From Brasenia schreberi (Eukaryota; Streptophyta; Magnoliopsida; Nymphaeales; Cabombaceae): 64,000 bases of DNA. This document shows positions 11,837 to 24,500 of the stretch, in pieces (positions within the stretch are counted from its first letter, which is position 1; every line of letters begins with the position of its first letter). Position numbers and translations under genes: made by a program. Below the pieces are notes generated by a model, which had not been told where the DNA came from, did not search any database, and saw only the letters and a list, made by a program, of their open reading frames with translations. The stretch covers positions 10,905,501 to 10,969,500 of the forward strand of contig JAYKKT010000080.1 of NCBI GenBank assembly GCA_036023115.1, written 5' to 3'.

Positions 11837-12120
11837 GCCTGCCTCTGAAACCAGATGTTTCTCCTTCTCTTCCTTCCCAATCTCATGAGGGTGGACTCTG
11901 TCTCACTTTTTCCTAAATATCAAGCGTAAATTTGATAGACGAGAGGGTTCAACTATGAGCCATGGTGCCGGACCTGAATCTGATCCCTAAATCTAGCAGT
12001 TTGGTGTCTCGAGTTGCGTTCGTATCACACATAAGTGCACGTTTCTCTTAAGAAGAGGTTAATCCACCCAAAATCTGAGCTTTTCATTTTAGTTTGAATG
12101 TACTGAATACATATTCCATG

Positions 12121-12257
12121 CCATCCCTAGACTTGAGGGTTTGAGCTTAGGCTGTTTGGGTCTTTGGGTGGGAAGAACACAGATTTTTCGGATCATGTTT
12201 GGATCTTTGTTCTGAAATTGCCATCCCTAGCCTTGAGGGTTTGAGCTTAGGCTGTTT
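12121..12257. repeat. Partial direct duplication, 100-bp offset
   Basis: A ~37-base block starting CCATCCCTAG and ending GGCTGTTT occurs at 12121 and again exactly 100 bases later at 12221 with one mismatch. It is a local duplication with no evident function. Confidence 0.85.
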
Positions 12258-12489
12258 TTTCATTGTCTAGTCACCCATATGACACGAACCAAGCTTATTC
12301 ATGACACGATTCCGCATAGTTGGTTGATGGCATCTACCATCCCTTGCCGTGTTCCTTCCCAGAGTGTACCCAAGTGATTCCCGGGAAGAAATTGGCCCGA
12401 GAAATACTAACACTAAAACTAGCATTCGGTGTCTATGCCCTACAGGTAAAGAGAGCGCATAATTATTTAATTATGAAATAAATAGGCAA

Positions 12490-12640
12490 GTCTTTTTTTC
12501 TTTTTTCTTTTTTTTTGGGTGGGTGGGGTGGGGGGGGTGTTACAAGAGGAGGCTGTACAGATGCACCCTTTACGAGTTGAACTCCCTACCAACAGCAACG
12601 GTACTAAAGCATCCCGCTGTTGAGCTAACGCTCTTGGTGC
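12490..12640 (-). repeat. tRNA-derived SINE, family S1, with A-rich tail
   Basis: On the minus strand: GCACCAAGAGCGTTAGCTCA, an A box, then GTTGCTGTTGGTAGGGAGTT leading into the B box, the CAGCCTCCTCTTGTAAC tail block, and an A-rich end seen as the T-rich run at 12490-12516. This is the clearest minus-strand member of the family. Confidence 0.75.
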
Positions 12641-13587
12641 AAATAGTGAAGTCTTTATGTAGCTTTGAGAAGTACAAATGCTTACAATATAGCTCCAAAG
12701 TTTCATTTTTGGTACAATGGGGAGACCAAGACCTGAAGCCGCCTTTATTCTCACATAAGAAGCAGATCCGGAACTTTCACTTCCTCAGTTCATTTGCCAT
12801 ATCCAGGATCCAATACCATTATTTTCTGGTTACAAGAGGAGGTCAAAGCCTGACACACGGTTTACCACATCATGTTAAAGCTTCGAGATTTTCATGGATT
12901 GCATTTAATGCACAAAAATGGCCAGCATGGTTTATACTTGTAATATAAGGCCCAGGTACAGTCTTTCTCATGGTAGGCCCAATAGAACAGAGACCTGGGG
13001 TATGATACCGGCATCTCAAAAGTTGAAGGCAGACCTGGACGTACCTAGACCCAGGACAGGTCCGACCAGTTGACAACCTTAACAAATTGACTGAACTCTC
13101 TTCAAGTCTGCTGGGTTGGTGCTTTGGTGTTGTACATGTTCGATTTTTGGCTAAAAAGACGTGCAAACTAAGTAAAGAAGTGGTTGTATAAACTGCTCTT
13201 AGACCTGGTTCAGCATGGTGCCCTATGGCACATCTGACTTTTCATCGACAGGGAGATCTCGGACCCGCTCTTAGTAAATCTTGATTCATGTGGGCCTAAC
13301 TAAAGATGGTTACAATTTAAGCACGCTTGATCACAAAAAGGTACCTCTACACACTCAAAATCTTTTAAGTGTGAAATTGACCCCGTAGTCAGGGCACAGA
13401 ATGAGACCCCAAAATTATGGTACCAAAACATGAAAGAGCGATGAAAAGGTCGGGAGGGCAACTAAATCCTCTGGCTTCTTCATGTTAAACCAACCAAAAC
13501 CAAAATAGAGCCTTCATCCACACCAGTGCAGCCGCCAGATGGATTTTTAGTGTCCATGGTGTCTTATCTTATGTCGCATGTATATTT
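12641..13587. other. Intergenic region, nothing recognised
   Basis: No ORF with family motifs and no element boundaries that I can support. Confidence 0.35.
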
Positions 13588-13706
13588 TGTTGCAATGGAA
13601 GGCCAAAGCCTAACACACACACACACATGCAGGAATGCCTTGGGAATTGAACTCACCACCTGCAAAGTGGGAATTAGAGCGCCCCGCCAGATGAACTAAC
13701 GCTGTG
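13588..13706 (-). repeat. tRNA-derived SINE, family S1
   Basis: The plus strand shows GGAAGGCCAAAGCCTAACAC, a short CA expansion, then GGGAATTGAACTCACCACC (inverted B-box region) and GATGAACTAACGC (inverted A-box region). It is diverged from the other copies. Confidence 0.6.
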
Positions 13707-15088
13707 CTATCTTATGCCATATTAGCAGTTAAAAAATCCTACTAGCATTAATTTTTCTCAAGTTAAATTAAGATAAAGGATAATCATAACAAGAAAACGA
13801 AAGGATCTCCCTCGTATCTTAGATGCTTTGGTTCCAATTCCCAAATCATGAGATATAAAAGCAACACTCCTAAGGGCTCTCTCTCATGTGCTTCACATGC
13901 GTACCATGTGCAAATTCTTGTAGTACCTTATATCTCATTCAAGAAAAACAGAACCTTACATCTCTCTCCAGTAAAATAGACCGGATTCTTCTCATCGAAA
14001 ATAAAGGGTGAGTCGTATTAAAAAGTTTAAAAGATCTGTGCTTCATTCAATTGATTCCATTAAGAAGAAAAGGTTATGCAAACATAGGCTACTCCTATGT
14101 TCTAGTTGAGTGCTTGAACAGCAAAACCCCTGCCTGCACGCTAAACAAACTCACGCCTGCATTGCAAAGCGACAGTTACATGCATAGCTGCAAAGACAAA
14201 TTTTTCAAGCAACCAAATACGACAACGCCTTGTTTGGTTATCCTATATCTAGTGTCCTTTGCTGCAACTCTATATTCTCAAATAGAGACAGCTGCTACTC
14301 CACCACGTTTCCATATAGCAAGTATTTAGTCCAGAAGACACCCATTGACATCTCGCTCTCTCTCTCTCTCTCAATGGGCAGGCCAAAGCCAGATGCACAC
14401 CTATCTTCAAATTATAAGTCGAACCCTAGCCAGGTCAGCATTGCACTTCGTGCCAAATAGAGATATATTTTGGCATACATAAGAGATAAGCCTAATGAAG
14501 CATGGTCACTTATCTTGAAGGAAAAGATAGAAATGAGATAGATTGCACACCAGCACGTAATTGCACGTGTTTGGAAGGGGAAAAAATAATTAAGCCTTAT
14601 ACAAATAACCAGACGGTTTTACTCATTCAACTTTCTTTTTTTTTCTAATTTTTATTGTACATAGCTGTGCTGGAGATCCAGTCAATTCATATATGAATGA
14701 AAAACCAAAAAAAAACCGAATCACAAATGAAGATAAATTTGAATTTCTTACCAGATTCCAGGATCAGGATTCACGCTCTTAATTCCATCCATTGGCATTC
14801 TGCAGAGCCTGTGTCGACCAGAACAATCGTTTCCAAAAATGGACATCAGACATGCAATGCACGTAATAGCATACTGATGAAAAATAGAACTCAAACAAGA
14901 TAAGACCACTTCAGGAAGAGCAGTGGCCGATCTTACATTTATGGAGGACAAAACTCGACAAATTCACTAGTTAAGCATGTGCTACCGTGCAGAGACAACA
15001 GTTGGTCCGGTCTCCAAGCTTTACCAACATCCAGAAACAAACTAGCGCTTCTAAATACACAAAGGTCTCTTCTCATCTATAATATTTA
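13707..15088. other. Intergenic region downstream of the c'' gene
   Basis: No gene is recognised. It includes a short (CT)n run at 14353-14372, an S2 fragment at 14372-14436 and a hAT-MITE-like terminus at 14918 (CAGTGGCCGATCTTACATT). The part next to 15088 holds the 3' UTR of the V-ATPase c'' gene. Confidence 0.4.
14372..14436 (-). repeat. SINE-like repeat, family S2 (fragment)
   Basis: It shares the block CAATGGGCAGGCCAAAGCCA on the plus strand and the following GTCGAACCCTA with other S2 copies. Short and partial. Confidence 0.45.
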
Positions 15089-15502
15089 CTACTTTGAAGC
15101 AAATGCTGCTTGAGATGACATGATGATGCCCACGATCACTCCAAACAACCCAAGAGCACTACCAAAGATTTCAATCACCAAAATCTTCACGAAGAGAGAT
15201 GAGTTTTGGGCATCAGAAAGCGCACAGCTGCTCCCGATTATGCCAACACAGACCCTGCAACACGAAATGAATGAGGTAAACAGGTTTTTGAAAATGGAAT
15301 CCTTGTTTGAAGAAAATGCGAAGTAGCATACCCGCAAACCAAGTTTGCAAAGCCAACAATGATTCCTGAAGCAAAGATGGCATATCCCGCTCTGAGGGAT
15401 TCAGGGGCATATATTTTTGATGCTGGCACACTTTCTAGCTTTGTTTGCAGAATGATTGCGACGATAACACCATATATAGCAACAGCTTCACAAAAGATGA
15501 CA
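15089..15502 (-). CDS. VHA-c'': c'' gene exons 3 and 4
   Basis: Exon 3 is 15502-15332 (171 bases), acceptor AG at 15504-15503, donor GT at 15331-15330. Exon 4 is 15254-15089 (166 bases), acceptor AG at 15256-15255, and ends with ...SSQAAFASK and a TAG stop. The short intron between them is 77 bases, in sharp contrast to the 18.5-kb intron just upstream. Confidence 0.94.
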
Positions 15503-18500
15503 CTGGAAAGGTCCAATCATGCAGTGACGTAAGAACCAATTCGAAATTTAAAAGAAAGCTAAGGGTCAGCTTTACACATCGAGAATGAACCAAGGCAGCA
15601 ATCGAGTACAGCTACAAACGCATTGACCAACCGCAGAAACAACAACAACAACTAAGCCTTTTTCCCATACTAGACGGGGTCGGCTACATGGATTCTTTGT
15701 TTCCACAGATCCCTATCGTGTGCCATGTTAGCAGTTAACTCCCAATAAGCTAGATCATTCTTTATAGTTTCTTTCCAACACTTTTGTGGTCGTCCTCTAC
15801 CTCTTTTAATATTTTCCATATTTAATTTTTCTAACCTTCTTACCGGTTCTTCTTTTGATCTTCTTTCTATATGTCCAAACCATCCTAAACGATGTTCTCT
15901 CATTTTATCCTCTATTGGTGTCACTCCTAATTTGTTTCTAATAACCTCATTATGTATACGGTCTTTTCTTGTATGACCACTCATCCATCTCAACATCTTC
16001 ATTTCTGTCACAGACATATTTTGTCCATGTTGATGATTAACTGCTCAACACTAAGAACCATAAAACATGGCAGGCCTAATTGCTGCTCTATAATATTTAC
16101 CTTTTAATTTTAATGGTATCTTCTTATCACAAAGATTACCTGATGCTCCTCTCCATTTTAACCAACCAGCATTAATTCTATGTGTAACATCTCCATCAAT
16201 CCTTCCATCACTATGAAAAATTGACCCTAGGTATTTAAAATTTTCCTTTTGGGGAATGCAATGTGTGCCAATTTTAATTTCTATGTCCTCTGAAGTAACC
16301 AAATGATCAAACCTACATTCCATATATTTTGTCTTTGTTCTACTAAGTCGGAGGCCTTCGCTTTCTAATGTTTCTCTCCATAGTTCCAATTTTCTATTAA
16401 CTTTTTCCTTAGACTCCTCCACTAATACAATGTCATCTGCAAATAACATACACCAAGGTACTTCATCTTGAATATGTTTTGTTAACTCATCCATCACCAT
16501 TATAAATAAGTATGGACTTAAAGTTGATCCTTGATGTAACCCAATATTAACTTCAAAGAAGTCTGTCATTCCTTCGTAAGTCCTCACACATGTTTTTGCA
16601 CCATCATACATGTCTCTTATAAGGTTAATATATGTCAAAGAGATACCTCTTTTTTCCAAAGTTCTCCAAAGAACCTCCCTCGATACCCTATCATAAGTTT
16701 TTTCTAGATCAATAAATATATGTGAAGGTCTTTCTTTTTTGCTCTAAAATGTTTCATAAGACGTCTCAAAAGGTGAATCGCTTCAATAGTAGATTTGCCT
16801 GGCATAATCAAAATTGGTTCTCTGTTGTACTTCATACTTGTCTTAACCTACGTTCGATAATTCTTTCCCATAATTTCATAGTATGACTCCTTAACTTGAT
16901 ACCTCAATACTACTACAACTAAGCCTTTTCTCATAGTAGATGGGGTCAGCTACATGGATTCTTTGTTTTTTTTTGTAGAATCCATGTTAAGTCCGACAAA
17001 GTTTTACGCTGGCTGTCAGAAGCCTAACACAACCCTCCTTTTTCCGGGCTTGGGACCGGCCATGAAAGGGTGATTCCTTACACGAAAGGGTGAACTCATT
17101 AACTTGATACCTCGATAATTTGCACAATTTTAAATGTCTCTCCTGTTCTCATATATATATATGGGTATAAGTGTACTTGCTCTCCATTCCTCGGGCATCT
17201 TTTGGTTTCTTCATTTTTCATTAAATAGTCTTGTGAGCCAAGTGATTCCTATTTCTCCTAGTATTTTCCAAACTTCTATAGGAATATTATCTGGTCCTAC
17301 CGATTTACCACCTTCATATGTTTAAGAGCATCTTTGACTTTATTCTTTTGAATACGTCAGTAGAAATTATGGTTTATATACTTTTCTGACTTGGCTAAAT
17401 CTCCTAAACTAATACTAACATCTTTATTTTCATTAAAAAGATTATAAAAATAGTTTTTCATCTATTTCTTATATCATCATTTGCCACTAGAATTTTTTCA
17501 TCATCGTCTTTTATGCGTCTAACATAATTAAGATATTTAGTTTTCTTATCTCTAACCCTAGCTATCCTAAAAATATCTCCTTCACCCTCTTTTGAGTTGA
17601 GTTTTTTATATAAGTCCTCCCAAATCTTAGCTTTTGCTTCACTAATGGACTTTTTCGCTTCCTTCTTTGCTTTCTTATAAGCTTCTAAAGTTTCACTAGT
17701 TTTCTTAGCATAATGTAATTTGTAACATGCCCTCTTTGCCTTGATTTTATTTTGTACTACTTCACTCTACCACCAAGCTTCTTTTTGTGCCGGTACACCT
17801 CCCATAGATACCCCTAACACATCTTTCGCCACTTTCCTAATATGTATAGCCACATTGTTCCACATATCACATGGTGTGCCAACATAATTCCAAACATCTC
17901 CTTGAAGGACTTTCTGTTTAAATATATCTTCTTTCTCGCTTTTGAGGTTCCACCATTTAGTCTGAATAGCTCGATGCACTCTTTTCTTCTTTGTCCATTT
18001 TTTTATTTGTAAATCCATAACTAAAAGTCGATGTTGGGTGGTTAGGCTTTCTCCTGGAATTACCTTACAATCTTTACAACACGCTCTATCTTTTTTTCTA
18101 CAAATAAAGTAATCAATTTGTGTTTGTGATAAACCACTCTTATAAGTAATTAAATGTTCATCTCGTTTTTTGAAGGTTGTATTGACTATAAAGAGATCAA
18201 ATGCCATAGCAAAATTTAAAATCTCCCTACCTTCCTCGTTTATATCCCCAAAACCAAAGTTTTCATGAATCCCTTGATATCCTAATGCCTCTTTACCGAC
18301 ATGTCCATTTAAATCTCCTCCTAAACAAATCGTCTCCCTTTGTGGAATCTTTTGAAACACCTTATCTAACTCTTCCCAAAAAACTGTCTTTATACTATCT
18401 TCTAGTCCTACTTGGGGTGCGTAAGCACAAACTATATTCAAAACTTCTTCTCCTAACACTAATTTCAACGTCATGATTCGGTCACCATATCGTTGTATGT

Positions 18501-21500
18501 CTACTACACTCTCCTTTAAATCTTTATTTATAATAATACCAACTCCGTTTCGAGCCTTTTCTTTACCTGAGTACCATAATTTAAAACCTGTATCCTCTAT
18601 CTCCTTTGCTTTTTCTCCAACCCATTTTGTCTCTTGTAAACATAGAATATAAATCTTTCTCCGAATCATAGTATCTACCACCTCCATAGCTTACCCAATA
18701 ATGTTCCGATATTCCAAAAACCAATATGAATCCTATTATCTAGGACCAACTTCCTTACCCCCCGCATCCGTCCATAATCAAAATACGGAGACCCTCTCTA
18801 AAAATTTTTCACTACATTCGGGCAGCAATGTAGCGGGACTAACTTCTTTACCCACACCCGTCCATGACATGAGAACCCTCTCTGCAATTGATTCACTACA
18901 TTCGGGCGAAAATGTAGTGGCCCTTGCTTACTTCTTACTGCATTCGGGCTCTGCAGCACGTCGCTAGGCGAGGACGCCCCAAAGCAATACTCATAATTTT
19001 TGTAATCCATGTTATAAAAATCTGACGGAGTTTTACGCTGGCTGTCGGAAGCCTAACACAACCCTCCTCCTTTATCCGGGCTTGAGACCGATAATGCAAG
19101 GGTGATCCCTTACATGGGCGGAGTTTATAATCATATGAATTCTCTGCAAGGGACATAAGAATTTGCGGGAAGGTGCTATGAATGGATAAATCAGCATAAG
19201 CAAGATACAGCTTAAAAGCTCCATGAAAGGATCTCTAGATAAAAATAACAACAACTAAGCCTTTTCCCATACTAGACGGGATCGGCTACATGGATTCTTT
19301 GTTTCCACATAGCCCTATCATGTGTCATGTTAACAGTTAACTCACAATAAGCTAGATCATTCTTTATTATTTCCTTCTAACACTTTTGTGATTGTCGTCT
19401 ACCTCTTTAATACTTTCAAAATCTAGTTTTTCATACCTTCTTACAAGTTCTTCTTTTGATCTTCTTTCAATATGTCCAAACCATCTTAAACGATATTCTC
19501 TCATTTTTATCCTCTATTGGTGTCACTCCTAATTTGTTTCTAATAACCTCATCATGTATATGATATTTCCTTGTATGACCACTCATCCATCTCAACATCT
19601 TCATTTCTGTCACAGACATCTTTTATACATGTTGATGATTAGCTGCCCAACACTTATAACCATAAAACATGGCAGGCCTAATATTTACCTTTTAACTGTC
19701 ACAGACATCTTCATTTCTAATGTTTCTCTCCATAATTCCAATTTCCTATTAACTTTTTACTTAGACTCCTCCACTAACACAATATCATATGCAAATAACA
19801 TACACCACGAATATGTTTTGTTAACTCTTCAGTCAACATTATAAATAAGTATGAACTTAAAGTTGATCCTTGATGTAACCCAATATAACTTCAAATAAGT
19901 CCGTCATTCCTTGATGAGTCCTCACATGTTTTTGCACCATCGTACATGTCTCTTATAAGGTTTATGTATGTCAATAGGATACCTCTTTTTTTCAAAGTTC
20001 TCCAAAGAACATCCCTTGGTACCCTATCATAAGCTTTTCTTAGATCAATAAATATAATGTAAAGGTATTTCTTTTTTGCTCTAAAATATTCCAAAAGATG
20101 TCTCAAAAGATGAATCGCTTCAACATTAGATATGCCTGGCATGAATCCAAATTGGTTCTCTGTACTCAATACTTGTCTTAATCTACGTTTGATAATTCTT
20201 TCTCATAATTTCATAGTATGACTCATTAACTTGATACCTCGATAATTCACACAATTATGAATGTCTCCCTTGTTCTTGTATAAGTGTACTTGATCTCGAT
20301 TTTCTAAACTTCTATATGCATATTGTCTGGTCCTACCGATTTACCACCCTTTTAAGAGCCTCTTTGACTTCATTCTTTTGAATACGTCGATAGAAATTGT
20401 GGTTTATAAGTCTCCCAAGCTAATACTAACATCTCTATTTTCATTCAAAAGCTTATAAAAATAAAATTTTCATCTATTTTTTATATCATTGTTTGCCACT
20501 AGAATTTTTTAGTCCTCGTCTTTGATGCATCTAAAAAAATTAAGATCCTTAGTTTTCTTATGTCTAGCCCTAGTTATCCTAAAAATATCTCTTTCACCCT
20601 CTTTTGAGTTGAGTTTTTTATATAAATCCTCCTAAATTTTAGCTTTTGCTTCACTCACGGCCTTTTTCGCTTATTTCTTTGCTTTCTTATAAGCCTCTAA
20701 AGTGTCACTAGTTTTCTTAGCATAATGTAATTTATAACATACCCTCTTTGCCTTGATTTTATTTTTCACCACTTCACTCCACCACCAAGCTTCTTTTTGT
20801 GCTGGTACGCCTCCCTTAGATTCACCTAACACATCTTTCGTCATTTTCCTAATATGTATAGCTACATTGTTCCACATATCACAAGGCGTACCAATATAAT
20901 TTCAAGCATCTCCTTGAAGGACTTTCTATTTAAATATACTTTTTTTCTCGCTTTTGAGGTTCCACCATTTAGTCTGAATAGCTCGATGCACTCTTTTCTT
21001 TTTTGTCCACTTTTCACCTCTAAATCCATAACTAAAAGTCGATTTGGGTGGTTAAACTTTCTCTTGGAATTACCTTACAATCTTTACAACACGATCTATC
21101 TTTTTCCTACAAACAAAATAATCAATTTATGTTTGTGATAAGCCACTCTTATAAGTAATTAAATGTTTATCGTGTTTTTTTTTAAGATTGTATTGACTAT
21201 AAAGAGATCAAATGACATAACAAAATTTAAAATCTCCCTACCTTCCTCATTTATATCCTAAGTCACACAGCCACTTCTAAGAGGTGGAGTGTTAACCTCG
21301 ACACAGGTGCAACAACGACACCGTATCGGTGCGGCATGGCAAAAAAAAAATGTAATTTTTTTTGTAACTCACAGTTCTGCCGTCTATGGTGTATTTATCC
21401 TAGAGAACCCGATCAAAGAGGGAGTAATCTGTGAAGACCATAAAACCGAAGCCTCTTAATCGACTCGTGACCTTATCTCCCATGATGACCACCTGAGTTA

Positions 21501-24500
21501 CCTCACCATAGTTTCCAAAATACTCCTTCAGCTTGTCTTCCATCAATCTCCCATGAAACTCCGCCGATGAACGTAGAAAAATATCTCAACACGGACCTTC
21601 TTCACTTCCTTTTGTGTGGATATTCCACGCTTCAAAATCTGGTATCGATTTTGAAGTTCAGGTCTTTTTGGATAAATAGGTTCGAATAGTGAAGATTGAT
21701 TGTTTTGCTTTAATATAAAATTGTGTACTTGCTATTGTCATATACTTATCTTAATTGATGTCTCACTTGTTGTAGATTGAATATTATATATAATATATAA
21801 TATTATATACCCTAGCCGTATCGCCACACCCAAAAATTTTGAAATTTGCCGTATCTCGCACTTGCACCCATGTGACATAGTTTATATCTCCAAAACCAAA
21901 GTTTTCATGAATACCTTGATATCCTAATGCCTCTTTACCGACATATCTATTTAAGTCTCCTCCTAAACAAATCTCCCTTTATGGAATTCTTTGAATCACC
22001 TTATCTATGTCTACTACACTATCCTTTAAGTTCCAACACTTTTGTGGTCGTCCTCTACCTCTTTTAATACTTTCCAAATTTAGTTGTTCATACCTTCTTA
22101 CTCGTTCTTCTTTTGATCTTCTTTCTATATGTCCAAACCATCTTAAACGATATTCTCTCATTTTATCCTCTATTGGTGCCACTCCTAATTTGTTTCTAAC
22201 AACCTCATTATGTATACGGTCTTTTCTTGTATGACCACTCATCCATCTCAACATCTTCATTTCTGTCACAAACATCTTTTGTACATGTTGATGATTAACT
22301 GCCCAACACTCAGAACCAGTGTTATCCGTATCGCATCGTGGGAAGCCACGATACGATATGGCCTGTATCACTCGTATCGTACGATACAGGCGATACGCCT
22401 AAAAAAATTCAAAACTTTTTTTTCAAAAAAAAAAAGGTTTATGGCCTCTCTTCGCCTCTCTTCACTTCCCTATGCTTGTAATTTGGGTTTATAATTTTAT
22501 TTATTGAATAAGAATAATTTATAAACAAATAAAAATTGTGACAAAATCATTTTCCTTTCTGTTGCCAACTTTTAGGTATATTTCTGCTAGCAGTTTCTAA
22601 TTTCATGAGATCGCAAACAATTAAAAACATTTGGTTGTCTCGGTTCATTGAGTGGGCATTTCACAACTTCACTATTTTAGGGTTCACCTTACATGACTTC
22701 CATTGAGTTAACATGATCAACGTGTGTGAGGCTTAACTCAGTTTGTGAAGTGAGAAATAAAACTCAAGCATTAGTTAAAAAGCTAGTCGTAAGAGAAAAA
22801 GGGATATCATCAAGTAATAATATCACATCACTGAGGTGTCATAGAGTCAATAATCAAAAAAATTGAGCTCATTATTTTGCTCACATATGAAAATTAGCAA
22901 ATATGACAACTACATGTACAAAGATAGCAGTTTGTTAATTTTGATATATTAGATGTGTGGATTATAGAAGATAAGGAAGAAAATGCACTACTAACCGAAG
23001 AAGACATTGCATGAATTAATTTGAAGTGCAACAACATCACAAACGAGATGAAGATTTTCATTTTAAAGCAGAAGGTGATGAGAAACTTTGAATCTTTATC
23101 AAGTAGTAGATGAAGATTATTTAGTTAATAATCCTCATACAAATTTACAATATGTAAAATGTAAATGTATTTCATTTTTTGCTTCAAAATATGTAATTTT
23201 GGATGTAATTGTTCAATGTTGAATGTTCAATCTGTGCTAAACTTTGCATTATATGAATTTAAAGCAATTATCAGATTTTTCCAGATCTTTTTTGGATTTT
23301 TACTAAATTTCTTGATTTTTAAAATGTTTTTGTATTATTTTAATATTAAAGTACTATATGATTCGATACGATACGCCCGTATCGTGGAGCCCAGCGATAC
23401 GCGATACGATATACATCAGACAACACTGCTCAGAACCATAAAACATGGCAGGTCTAATTATTGCTCCATAATATTTACCTTTTAACTTTAATGGTATCTT
23501 CTTATCACAAAGGATATCTTATGCTCCTCTCCATTTTAACCAACATGCATTAATTCTATGCGTAACATCTCCATCAATCCTTCCATCACTCTGAAAAATT
23601 GACCCTAGGTATTTAAAACTTTCCTTTTGGGGATGCAATCTGTGCCAATTTTAATTTCTATGTCCTCTGAAGTAACCAAATGATCAAACTTACATTCCAT
23701 ATATTCTGTCTTTGTTCTACTAAGTCGGAGGCCTTTGCTTTCTAATGTTTCTCTCCATAGTTCCAATTTTCTATTAACTTTTTCCTTAGACTCCTCGGCT
23801 AATACAATGTCATCTGCAAATAAAATACACCAAGGTACTTCATCTTGAATATGTTTTGTTAACTCATCCATCACCATTATAAATAAGTATGGACTTAACG
23901 TTGATCCTTGCCTTTTGCCTTAGACTCCTCGACTAATGTTTCACTAGTTTTCTTAGCATAATGTAATTTGTAACATGCCCTCTTTGCCTTATTTTATTTT
24001 GTACTTCACTCCACCACCAAGCTTCTTTTTGTGCCGGTTCACCTCCCTTAGATGCCCCTAACACATCTTTCGCCACTTTCCTAATATGTATAGTCATATT
24101 ATTCCACATATGACAGGGTGTACCAACATAATTCCAAACATCTCCTTAAGGACTTTCTCTTTAAATATATCTTCTTTCTCGCTTTTGAGGTTCCACCATT
24201 TAGTCCGAATAACTCGATGCACTCTTTTCTTCTTTGTTCATTTTTTTATTTGTAAATCCATAACTAAAAGTCGATGTTGGGTGGTTAAGCTTTCTCTTTG
24301 AATTACCTTGCAATCTTTACAACACGCTCTATCTTTTCTTTTACAAATAAAGTAATCAATTTGTGTTTGTGATACGCCACTCTTATAAGTAATTAAATGT
24401 CTACTACACTAACACCATATCGTTGTAATACCAACTCGTATGTCTACTACACTATCCTTTAAATCTTTACTTATGATAATACCAACTCCGTTTCAATCCT

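Larger units (their letters stand above)
15638..19126 (-). mobile_element. RTE-clade LINE, copy 2, full length with a nested insertion
   Basis: This copy spans the complete element on the minus strand, from the leader (18750-19126) through EN and RT to the 3' end with an ACAACAACAACAAC tail complement at 15638-15651. It lies about 135 bases inside the large c'' intron, in the gene's orientation. The RT region is interrupted at 16910-17093 by a small nested RTE derivative. Point mutations create stops near 16048 (family TGTTGGGCA reads TGTTGAGCA). No target duplication is obvious at its outer ends. Confidence 0.92.
19247..22029 (-). mobile_element. RTE-clade LINE, copy 3a, decayed, truncated in EN
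   Basis: The 3' end with ACAACAAC tail complement starts at 19247. A decayed RT follows (frame 19891-20169 keeps [20 protein letters not shown] and [20 protein letters not shown]), then the linker and part of EN. The ADD site reads A-Y-D as in copy 1 (plus-strand TCATATGC near 19786). EN sequence is split by an inserted element at 21259-21880 and ends near 22029, where a second RTE fragment begins. Confidence 0.85.
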
